Of a DNA stretch of 7,873 nt, positions 1 through 6,149 are shown in pieces. The stretch comes from Candidatus Bathyarchaeota archaeon (GTDB lineage: Archaea > Thermoproteota > Bathyarchaeia > TCS64). The position numbers were made by a program, and so were the translations under genes. Each line of letters starts with the position of its first letter. The stretch's first letter is position 1. The stretch is from NCBI GenBank assembly GCA_018396515.1, contig JAGTQJ010000041.1, forward strand, positions 3,592-11,464, read 5' to 3'. A model generated the notes under the pieces. That model saw only the letters and a list, made by a program, of their open reading frames with translations. It ran no database searches and was not told where the DNA came from.

Positions 1-1
1 T

Positions 2-439
2 GTCATCTCCATCAGGAGCAGAGCCTCCCAGTTCGCCCTCTTAGCAGCGCTATCCACATCTATCTACTCCCTAGTAGATAAGGCCGGGGTGTTGGAGGTT
101 GGCCCCATGATCTATGCCTTCTGGCTCGACTTCTTCATAACAGCCTTACTCACCCCACTGGTTCTCCTTAGAGGAGGACTAAGCTCCCTTGTTGGGGAGT
201 TGAGGTCTCAAGGCTTGAAGATAGTTGTCTCAGGTTTCCTTATGAGGGTTGGGTACCTGATGGTTTTGCTCGCTATGAGCATGGCCCAGGTGAGCTACAT
301 CCTAAGCATAAGGCAGCTGAGCATAGTGATAGCCTCATTCCTCGGCGCTGGTCTCCTAGGAGAGGAGTATTGGAGGGTGAGGCTCATCGCCTCAATTCTC
401 ATATTCTCTGGTATCCTCATACTGGGATCGTTAGTTTAA
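2..439 (+). CDS. EamA/DMT-superfamily transporter, C-terminal part (5' end outside window)
   Basis: The frame is open from base 2 to the TAA at 437-439 (145 residues seen), so the gene starts upstream of the window; a GTG at 89 is an internal codon, not the start. The visible part opens with the pattern ALLAALSTSIYSLVDKAGV, typical of the first helix of an EamA repeat, followed by alternating hydrophobic segments (about four to five membrane helices) with the short loops of drug/metabolite transporters. Near the end, SYILSIRQLSIVIASFLGAG followed by LGEE and a last hydrophobic helix matches the end of the second EamA repeat. The family exports or imports small metabolites across the cytoplasmic membrane; the substrate cannot be read from sequence. 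A T6 run follows the stop by 5 bases. The family assignment is fairly secure, the exact role is not. Confidence 0.85.
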   Translation, partial: VISIRSRASQFALLAALSTSIYSLVDKAGVLEVGPMIYAFWLDFFITALLTPLVLLRGGLSSLVGELRSQGLKIVVSGFLMRVGYLMVLLAMSMAQVSYILSIRQLSIVIASFLGAGLLGEEYWRVRLIASILIFSGILILGSLV

Positions 440-444
440 CTCGA

Positions 445-450
445 TTTTTT
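445..450 (+). terminator. T-run terminator of the transporter gene
   Basis: Six consecutive T residues start 5 bases after the stop codon, with no strong hairpin before them. Archaeal RNA polymerase commonly stops at such T-tracts, so this is the likely 3' end of the transporter mRNA. Confidence 0.5.
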
Positions 451-540
451 ACATTTGAAGCTGGAAGAGAGCGGATAGATCCATCCCCCTTTTTAGATTG
501 AGTTTGATCTTGCGCTGCTTCGCTTAGAAGGATGGGACTG

Positions 541-600
541 ATTTAAAATTGATTTGTTAATATTTATGAAATTATATTAAAAAAATAATTCATTTTTACA
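541..600. other. AT-rich island in the 440-701 intergenic region
   Basis: By hand count 55 of these 60 bases are A or T, in a window that is otherwise near or above 50% GC. It contains several TATA-like strings on both strands but no open frame. It lies between the transporter terminator and the promoter of the Cys-rich hypothetical gene. It could simply be a promoter-rich spacer; there are no origin-type repeats (ORB-like boxes) that I can see. Confidence 0.5.
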
Positions 601-608
601 ATAGCGGC

Positions 609-665
609 CCGGCTTCTGTATCTCTTTCAGGGGAAGGTGCCCCCTCCGGCTTTGTATTTTTAATG
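609..665 (+). promoter_or_regulatory. Putative promoter region with short direct repeat, upstream of the Cys-rich gene
   Basis: CCGGCTT followed by (C)TGTAT occurs at 609-621 and again at 646-657. Between the copies lies a small hairpin, GGGG (630-633) with CCCC (640-643) and a 6-base loop. The T-rich string GTATTTTTAATG (about 654-665) could be the TATA box, giving a start of transcription near 686, just before the ATG at 702. The repeats are seen directly; a regulatory role is inferred. Confidence 0.35.
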
Positions 666-701
666 GAAGAGTGAATGTAAGGTCTATGAATGAACTCATG
701 A

Positions 702-980
702 ATGAACGATCTTAGGAAAATGAACGTATCTATTTCTCCGAGGGGCTTCACATGTAGGAACTTCATTGGTGATGGGGGGTCTCATAGGGAGGTGACTGCC
801 CTTCTGGCTCCAATCAGGTTGGAAGAGAAGGACAAGACGATGATAGCCTGGGGCTGCTCCCTAGGAAGGTGCTGCTACTTCCCATACTGCCGTTACTCCA
901 GGATCTATAGCGTGTTTGAGGGGGGCAGTTCACAGAAGGTTGAAGATGCCATAGCTCCGATATTGAGGCCCAAAGGCTAA
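702..980 (+). CDS. Small Cys-rich hypothetical protein (92 aa)
   Basis: I do not recognise the family. The frame uses AGG for nearly all arginines and the same codon style as the neighbouring genes, which argues that it is truly coding. Residues 48-65 hold a compact motif, WGCSLGRCCYFPYCRY, with four cysteines in a C-x5-C-C-x4-C arrangement; together with C18 this could bind a metal ion or form disulfides. There is no signal peptide or membrane segment, and the C-terminus is short and mildly amphipathic. The ATG at 702 is chosen because an in-frame TGA lies directly before it; ATG at 720 or at 840 (giving a 46-residue protein that begins just before the Cys motif) are alternatives. Upstream there is a TATA-like element at about 654-665, and a T6 run follows the stop by 10 bases, so it looks like a monocistronic unit. 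Function unknown. Confidence 0.5.
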   Translation: MNDLRKMNVSISPRGFTCRNFIGDGGSHREVTALLAPIRLEEKDKTMIAWGCSLGRCCYFPYCRYSRIYSVFEGGSSQKVEDAIAPILRPKG

Positions 981-990
981 GGCTCTTCCC

Positions 991-996
991 TTTTTT
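991..996 (+). terminator. T-run terminator of the Cys-rich gene
   Basis: Six T residues preceded by a C-rich stretch, 10 bases after the TAA of the small Cys-rich gene. It fits an archaeal T-tract terminator and supports that gene being transcribed. The stretch from here to 1223 holds no credible gene. Confidence 0.5.
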
Positions 997-1223
997 AATG
1001 GGGCGAAAAATCTCCTTAATTGTATAGAGGAAATTCTTGGCTTATATAGCCCTCCTACCCTGGGGATGGCGAGAGGCATCTTATCTCCACTCGTTCCAAT
1101 AATACCCATTTCAAGAGGTTGGAGGGGCGCTCATAGACCTCGTGTCATGACTTTCTCTTCAACTTCCTTCTCATACTAATTTCCCTTATCTTGGAGGCTT
1201 ACCTGATTTGAATGGTGATCCTC

Positions 1224-2345
1224 TTACCAAGATTCGATGTATTCGATATCGAATCCGAAGTATTTAGGATTGAATATCTCAATCCCTTTCTTGGTTCTCC
1301 ATCCTTCATATGCTTTTATTCCCAGTACAGTGACATTTTTTCCATTGTTTATCCCACTATCCACGAAGTTTGAGAGCCCATGGCAGGTGTTTGTCTCCAC
1401 GATGCATATGAGGTCTGGACATGTGACATGGGGCTTATCATCCAGCCAGCTTATCAGATGTTCATTCTTAAACCAGACCTTGTATGTGTGCCCCTCATAC
1501 TCCCCTGAGCCCTTTATAAGCCATGTGCCCCAGTTGAATCCTCCCCTCTTATCGACCTCGTGTTGTGCAACAACCCCCTCGAAGAGCCTCTTCCCCCCGG
1601 CTGCCTCGATGAAGGCCTCTACCGGGTCTTCCCCCCTCTCCCTAGCCACCCTTATGGCTGCCCCGATGCTTATGCACCTTGAGACCTGGTTTGGAGCCAT
1701 CCCCCTCCTATATTCTTCCACCCTAGCCGGGCATCTCGCCACGGTTACCCCTCCACCGGAGGCGATGGCGGCATACCTGCATAGATCCTCAGCCCTGTAA
1801 TCGTCGATAGCATTCTTCAATATCAGCGTCTCCCCGAAGGGGGTCACCATGGCCAGGGGGGTTATCGGGATCCCCGCTACATGGGTCAGGGAGATGGCCA
1901 GCTCGGGTTTGGCCCTCCCACAACAGTCCCCATCGACGACCGGCTTCCCCTCTGAGGCAGCCATATACATGGGCATAACCCCGTTTCCAGGCCCAGTCTC
2001 ACTGGCTATATATGAGCAGAACTCCTCCCCTATATACTCCGAGAGTTCTCTCACGGCATTCCTAATCCTATTAAGCCTCTCGTTTCTCGTCTCCCTAACC
2101 CTTTGGAGGTATGGTTGAACCCTCCTCCTCACCTCCTCGGGGACCCCTCCCCCCACACCTCCCAATATGCAGAGGAGGCCATCCTGCGGGAGCTCCCCGG
2201 GATCTGCGAGTTGGAACCTGAAGCCCCTATCGAAAGCATCTTCAACCATCTCCCTCCCACTCTCAGGGCTCCCTCCCCCACCGCAGCCCAGGATGTTTGA
2301 ACCGGTTATATAATCCTCCAGGTCAACCTTCGATAAAATCCTCAT
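1224..2345 (-). CDS. DUF917 / S-methyl-thiohydantoin desulfurase-like protein
   Basis: The protein (373 aa from the ATG at 2345) carries the hallmark glycine-rich N-terminal motif LGCGGGGSPESGREM near residues 19-33. Further on are the ETGPGNGVMPMYMAAS stretch and a VVDGDCCGRAKPE motif, all characteristic of the DUF917 family (Pfam PF06032, also called the S-Me-THD N-terminal domain), related to hydantoinase/oxoprolinase-type proteins. The C-terminal half (FEGVVAQHEVDKRGGFNWG, then a beta-rich region ending VTVLGIKAYEGWRT) matches the family's second domain. Length is usual for the family and no break is seen. A longer form starting at TTG 2366 is possible, but a TATA box at 2370-2377 predicts transcription to start near 2348, which would exclude the TTG and make the ATG at 2345 nearly leaderless. 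The likely role is hydrolysis or desulfuration of a cyclic amide such as a (thio)hydantoin in the cytoplasm; the substrate is unknown. It stands alone on this strand. Confidence 0.85.
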   Translation of the reverse strand: MRILSKVDLEDYITGSNILGCGGGGSPESGREMVEDAFDRGFRFQLADPGELPQDGLLCILGGVGGGVPEEVRRRVQPYLQRVRETRNERLNRIRNAVRELSEYIGEEFCSYIASETGPGNGVMPMYMAASEGKPVVDGDCCGRAKPELAISLTHVAGIPITPLAMVTPFGETLILKNAIDDYRAEDLCRYAAIASGGGVTVARCPARVEEYRRGMAPNQVSRCISIGAAIRVARERGEDPVEAFIEAAGGKRLFEGVVAQHEVDKRGGFNWGTWLIKGSGEYEGHTYKVWFKNEHLISWLDDKPHVTCPDLICIVETNTCHGLSNFVDSGINNGKNVTVLGIKAYEGWRTKKGIEIFNPKYFGFDIEYIESW

Positions 2346-2369
2346 CGAGGAAGACCAGCATCTCAACCA

Positions 2370-2377
2370 ATATAAAA
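2370..2377 (-). promoter_or_regulatory. TATA box of the DUF917 gene
   Basis: On the minus strand TTTTATAT lies with its centre about 26 bases before position 2348, only a few bases upstream of the ATG at 2345. This spacing fits archaeal promoters and implies a leaderless or very short-leader mRNA, which decides the start codon. Confidence 0.6.
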
Positions 2378-2464
2378 CATTATGCCGCTCCTTTCAATTA
2401 GATTGGCATGAGAGGACCTTTGAAACAAGTTCCGTAAACCGGATAAAGGGATCTTTCAAGTCCA

Positions 2465-2472
2465 TATTAAAT
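2465..2472 (+). promoter_or_regulatory. Candidate TATA box for a small RNA
   Basis: TATTAAAT centred near 2468 lies about 25 bases before 2493, where the first strand of the outer stem of the candidate RNA at 2491-2649 begins. There is no plausible protein start in this direction before the tRNA gene. Confidence 0.35.
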
Positions 2473-2490
2473 TTGGAGCTTTGAAGTCCT

Positions 2491-2649
2491 CCTCAGTCGT
2501 CGGGATCTCAAGCCATGGTCTCCTAAGCTCTGAGCGCTGAGTGTGCAGAGGCCTCGGTAGATAGGGCTACCACATCCCCGCAGGTCTTGAAGACAAGGTC
2601 GCCAGCACGGTTGAGGCAGCCAAGCTGAGGTGGTCGAGAAGTCGTCCAC
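2491..2649 (+). ncRNA. Candidate structured non-coding RNA upstream of tRNA-Glu
   Basis: This gap has no convincing coding frame but several complementary segments. CCTCAG 2491-2496 pairs with CTGAGG 2625-2630 as an outer stem. CTCTG 2528-2532 pairs with CAGAG 2546-2550, extended by three pairs (2535-2537 with 2543-2545). GCCTC 2551-2555 pairs with GAGGC 2613-2617. GGTAG 2556-2560 pairs with CTACC 2567-2571. A final hairpin, GTGG-T-CGA (2630-2637) with TCG-T-CCAC (2642-2649), has a GAAG loop. A TATA-like element sits at the right distance from the first stem. The hairpins ending at 2571 and 2649 run into ACA triplets, which faintly recalls H/ACA guide RNAs, but I see no kink-turn and no clear guide pocket. 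Motifs of RNase P and SRP RNA are absent. Pairings are seen directly; that they form an RNA is inference, and some could be chance. Confidence 0.35.
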
Positions 2650-2687
2650 ATAGAGAAGAAGTACATCACGGTGGAGAACGGAGCAAC

Positions 2688-2694
2688 ATATATA
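2688..2694 (+). promoter_or_regulatory. TATA box of the tRNA-Glu gene
   Basis: ATATATA flanked by C residues, centred at 2691, predicts transcription to begin near 2717, about ten bases before the mature 5' end of the tRNA. RNase P would remove this short leader. Confidence 0.55.
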
Positions 2695-2727
2695 CCCAGG
2701 ATCACATGAAGAGGAGTGATAGCCCGC

Positions 2728-2806
2728 GCTCCGGTGGTGTAGTCCGGACAAGCATGATGGCCTTTCGAGCCATAGATCCCGGGTTCAAATCCCGGCCGGA
2801 GCACCA
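2728..2806 (+). tRNA. tRNA-Glu (anticodon UUC), CCA encoded
   Basis: A complete cloverleaf can be drawn. The acceptor stem is GCTCCGG (2728-2734) with CCGGAGC (2796-2802), 7 perfect pairs. The D arm is GTGT (2737-2740) with GCAT (2752-2755). The anticodon stem is ATGGC (2757-2761) with GCCAT (2769-2773), around the loop CTTTCGA whose anticodon TTC is at 2764-2766. A 5-base variable region follows. The T arm is CCGGG (2779-2783) with CCCGG (2791-2795), around TTCAAAT. The discriminator is A2803 and CCA is encoded at 2804-2806. There is no intron. It reads the glutamate codons GAA and GAG. It has its own TATA box at 2688-2694, and a TTTT directly after CCA may help termination. The open frames on the opposite strand (RPGFEPG and similar) are tRNA artefacts. 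Confidence 0.97.
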
Positions 2807-2842
2807 TTTTATCGGTCGACGGATCTTTTAGGCAGAGAGTTG

Positions 2843-2898
2843 TATATTGTGGCGGCATTAGCTATTGGTGGTACTAGAAGGCTTATATTGTGGTACCA
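2843..2898 (+). promoter_or_regulatory. vapBC promoter with repeated motifs, possible VapB operator
   Basis: TATATTGTGG occurs twice, at 2843-2852 and 2884-2893; the second copy supplies the TATA element (about 2883-2889) just before vapB. TGGTAC occurs at 2869-2874 and 2891-2896, 22 bases apart (about two helical turns); the second is part of the perfect palindrome TGGTACCA (2891-2898). These repeats bracket the TATA box, as would be expected for autorepression by an AbrB-fold VapB or VapBC complex, a common mode for this module type. Binding is inferred. Confidence 0.45.
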
Positions 2899-2905
2899 AC
2901 TAGGC

Positions 2906-3187
2906 ATGTCTGTGAGGCCCTTGAAGAGGGTAAGGCTAAAGGTTCATGTGAAGGGCAGGGTTACCATCCCAAAGGAGTTCAGGGAGAGGCTCGGCATCAA
3001 AGAGGGGGATCAGGTTGAGGCGGTTTTGTTGGAGGATCAAAGGGCTTTATTGATCCATGCCCCGGCAAGGGGCTGGCTTGAAGATATGCTCGACGTATTG
3101 AGGAGGGTTTTTCCCGACAAGTCGACGGGGGAGATAATGAATGAGCTCAGGCGGGGATGGAAAGAATACGAAGGAGAAAGTGTTTAA
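2906..3187 (+). CDS. vapB: SpoVT/AbrB-type antitoxin (VapB-like)
   Basis: The protein is 93 residues from the ATG at 2906. Residues 8-52 form a swapped-hairpin AbrB domain: RVRLKVHVKGRVTIPKEFRE, then LGIKEGDQVEAVLLEDQRALLI, with the diagnostic GRVTIPKEFRE followed by the LGIKEGD turn. This domain binds DNA as a dimer. The C-terminal 40 residues (WLEDMLDVLRRVF and then a charged helix ending EGESV) are the likely toxin-binding tail. An upstream ATG at 2840 would add 22 residues with no family resemblance and would run through the promoter repeats; a GTG at 2912 lies about 26 bases after the TATA centre, so a leaderless GTG start is an alternative. The gene overlaps the toxin gene, so the pair is one operon. 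It should neutralise VapC and repress its own promoter. Confidence 0.85.
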   Translation: MSVRPLKRVRLKVHVKGRVTIPKEFRERLGIKEGDQVEAVLLEDQRALLIHAPARGWLEDMLDVLRRVFPDKSTGEIMNELRRGWKEYEGESV

Positions 3188-3644
3188 AGTCTGCCTTGAT
3201 ACTAGCATCTTCATCAATGCTAGGAGCGAGTGGGAGAAGGGATCTGAAAAATCCAGAAGCCTACTTAGATCCATTAGAGATGGAGAAGCCCTGGGCGTCA
3301 TTTCGACTATAACTATAGCGGAGCTACTCACTGGGGCCTATCGGAAGGGGGTTGAGGAAGCTAATAGGTTGAAGGCTGATTTTAGGGCTTTCGAGTCCTC
3401 AGGATCCCTCATCATGGACTTGAATTTCCCTTTAGCAGACATGGTAGGTGAACTTTGTGCGAGGTATAACACTAGGATAAGGCCCGATGTGATAATCGTA
3501 GCATCAGCCCTAATGGCTAGAGCGGATGTGGTTGCCACGAGAGATATAGACCATTTCAGTCGATACAAAAATGAGGTATGGATCGCCGAACCAGAAGAGG
3601 TTCTATTGAAGCTCCAGGATCATAAGGGTATAAGAAGCCCTTGA
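3180..3644 (+). CDS. vapC: PIN-domain toxin, VapC family ribonuclease
   Basis: The product is a 154-residue PIN domain. The four acidic residues of the Mg-dependent nuclease site are visible: D7 in CLDTSIFINA, E48 in TIAELL, D103 in RPDVIIVASAL and D122 in ATRDIDHF. VapC toxins cut RNA, frequently tRNA or rRNA, and are held inactive by the cognate antitoxin. I chose GTG at 3180, which overlaps the last codons of vapB by 8 bases, because it has an AAGGAG sequence just upstream and places the first beta strand (FKVCLDTS) at the N-terminus as in other VapC proteins. The in-frame ATG at 3141 would add 13 polar residues. All catalytic residues are present, so the toxin looks functional. Position next to a tRNA gene is noted but does not show the target. 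Confidence 0.88.
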   Translation: MFKVCLDTSIFINARSEWEKGSEKSRSLLRSIRDGEALGVISTITIAELLTGAYRKGVEEANRLKADFRAFESSGSLIMDLNFPLADMVGELCARYNTRIRPDVIIVASALMARADVVATRDIDHFSRYKNEVWIAEPEEVLLKLQDHKGIRSP

Positions 3645-3651
3645 CCTTATG

Positions 3652-3690
3652 AACCGAACTGGGATCTCGGTTTAGATAGTCGGTGTTTTT
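3652..3690 (+). terminator. Hairpin plus T-run after vapC
   Basis: AACCGA (3652-3657) pairs with TCGGTT (3667-3672) around a 9-base loop, and a T5 run lies at 3686-3690. This sits shortly after the vapC stop at 3644, in the gap between convergent vapC and dnaG, and is a plausible end for the vapBC transcript. Confidence 0.4.
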
Positions 3691-3770
3691 AGTCTCGGCA
3701 TGGGTGGGTGTTGAGTCCTAACGTTGGTTTCGAATACTTGTGAAATATAGGGGTGTGGGGCTCCTTTTTG

Positions 3771-4949
3771 TTATGGAAGCTCGCTGAATAACTTCACCTC
3801 TATCTCCGGTGGTACCTCGACCCCCGTGGCCACTCTCTCCCCGACCAGGGTCTTAACCCCCTTCTCCTTCGCGGTCTCCAAGAGGCGTTGGGTGATTATG
3901 CCGTCGAAGACCACCATCTCGACATCGTCCCTCTCCCTCAGCCTATCCACGAGCTCGCTCACCGGGATCCTCGCCAACTCGGCCCCATCCCCTCTCATCA
4001 ATATCGCCTCCAAGGTTCCCCTGATCTCGCCCGCCAGCTCCCCTATCCTTGAGAGTGCGAGGACCTTCTCGAATGGGACCCTCTTGGCTAGGGCCTCCCT
4101 TATCTCCTCCGGGGTCAGCTCCTCGACCTCTTTGCCCCTGGGCGCCCTCGCCACATACTTGGGCCTCGCTACCTGCATCAGTTCCTTCAGGATCAGGTCC
4201 CCGCCCCTGTCTCCGTCTAGGAAGACGGTGGTCTCCTTCTTCCTCGTCAGCTCCATAATGGTCTTCGGTATCTTAACCCCCTCCAGGGCTATGACCCCGG
4301 TGTAGCCGCTCTTCAGGAGGTTTATCACATCCGCCCTCCCCTCCACTATTATAAGCTCATCCATCTGGGATATGTCCGGGGTCGCGGTCAGCCTCTCCTT
4401 CCCGTACTGGACCGGCTGGGGCCTCCTCTCATCCTTCGAGACCTCCTCAATGAGCTTCTCCAGCTCTATGGCGTCCTTAACCACCCAGTCCCTCATCAGC
4501 TCCTTTGCCCTTTGGATTATCTTCTCCCTCTTATCGGCCCTGACGTCTACAATCCTCTCTATCCTAACCTTGGCCTCGCAGGGCCCTATCCTGTCTATGG
4601 TCTCCACGGCTGCGGCTATTATGGCGGTCTCCGCCCTGTCTAGGCTGGAGGGAATTGTTATCGTCCCTTCGGTCCTGTCGTTCGCTGACTTGAGCTCTAT
4701 GTCTATTCTACCAATCTTCCCAGACTTCTGGAGCTCCCTCAGCTCGAACTCCTTGGGGAAGAGCCCCTCAGTCTGACCGAATATGGCCCCTATAACGTCA
4801 TGCTTCTCGACCACACCTTCCACTGAGAACCTCGCCTCTATCACATACTTGGCTGAGACCGTTTTATCCTTCTGATCCACCTCTCTCACCTCCGCCACAT
4901 CTATGCTCCACTCTTCCCGCGGAGGCCTCTCCTCCTCTGGGGCTTCCAT
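3771..4949 (-). CDS. dnaG: Archaeal DnaG-type Toprim protein (primase DnaG homolog)
   Basis: The order of segments is that of archaeal DnaG. The N-terminal domain contains VSAKYVIEARFSVEGVVEKH, then DVIGAIFGQTEGLF and ELRELQKSGKIGRIDIE. A Toprim fold follows with ELIIVEGRADV (catalytic E204) and FLDGDRGGD (D245 and D247). Beyond it is a C-terminal region rich in helices. With the ATG at 4949 it is 392 residues, within the usual size range. A GTG at 5009 would add 20 residues, but that stretch has codons unlike the rest and no family similarity, while the ATG at 4949 has GGAG closely upstream. Archaeal DnaG has been linked to RNA processing and degradation with the exosome and has weak primer synthesis activity; replication priming is mainly by PriS/PriL. 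It is divergent from gap and shares its upstream region. Confidence 0.93.
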   Translation of the reverse strand: MEAPEEERPPREEWSIDVAEVREVDQKDKTVSAKYVIEARFSVEGVVEKHDVIGAIFGQTEGLFPKEFELRELQKSGKIGRIDIELKSANDRTEGTITIPSSLDRAETAIIAAAVETIDRIGPCEAKVRIERIVDVRADKREKIIQRAKELMRDWVVKDAIELEKLIEEVSKDERRPQPVQYGKERLTATPDISQMDELIIVEGRADVINLLKSGYTGVIALEGVKIPKTIMELTRKKETTVFLDGDRGGDLILKELMQVARPKYVARAPRGKEVEELTPEEIREALAKRVPFEKVLALSRIGELAGEIRGTLEAILMRGDGAELARIPVSELVDRLRERDDVEMVVFDGIITQRLLETAKEKGVKTLVGERVATGVEVPPEIEVKLFSELP

Positions 4950-5062
4950 TGGCTCCACTATCCAACCCAGAAGTGAGTGCGAGGGCGATCGGCCACTGGG
5001 GCCATCCACCCCGCGGTGAGTGTGAGCAGGTGTCCTACACCATTATTGATCCGGAGAGCTTG

Positions 5063-5072
5063 ATAATAAAAA
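5063..5072 (-). promoter_or_regulatory. TATA box of dnaG
   Basis: On the minus strand this reads TTTTTATTAT, with its centre near 5067, predicting transcription from about 5041 and a leader of roughly 90 bases to the ATG at 4949. It lies in the region shared with the divergent gap gene. Confidence 0.45.
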
Positions 5073-5080
5073 CCTTCCTC

Positions 5081-5101
5081 GATCCAAGGGATCATTTATT
5101 A
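5081..5101 (+). promoter_or_regulatory. gap: gap promoter with palindrome
   Basis: GATCC-AAG-GGATC (5081-5093) is a perfect inverted repeat directly upstream of a TATA-like CATTTATTAG (about 5093-5101), which predicts a start near 5123. GAGGT at 5123-5127 is a short ribosome binding site before the ATG at 5131. A further GATCC lies at 5048-5052. The palindrome overlapping the box is a candidate operator for control of gap; the regulator is unknown. Confidence 0.4.
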
Positions 5102-5124
5102 GCCTACTCCTCTTCTATCATTGA

Positions 5125-6138
<1,014 letters not shown>

Positions 6139-6149
6139 TCCCGCTAGGG

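Noticed and set aside
1066..1179. Short plus-strand frame (37 codons) beginning 20 bases after the orphan TATA box
   Set aside because: Codon use is not like the other genes and the product is Ser/Arg/Pro-rich without recognisable features.
2467..2858. Two overlapping minus-strand open frames across the tRNA-Glu and the upstream gap (94 and 111 aa)
   Set aside because: The RPGFEPG-type peptide is the well-known artefact of translating a tRNA gene in antisense; the rest has no family resemblance, and codon use is unlike the neighbours.
2728..3690. tRNA-Glu plus vapBC as an integrated mobile element
   Set aside because: No second copy of the tRNA 3' end (attachment repeat), no integrase or transposase, and codon use of vapBC is like the neighbours.
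3826..4776. Long plus-strand frames antisense to dnaG rich in Ser, Leu and Pro
   Set aside because: They are shadow frames of the dnaG codons; composition is typical of antisense reading and no domain is visible.
4950..5009. Longer dnaG start at GTG 5009
   Set aside because: The added 20 residues have no similarity to archaeal DnaG and use codons such as CGA and TCG that are rare in the rest of the gene; ATG 4949 has GGAG upstream. Not excluded entirely.
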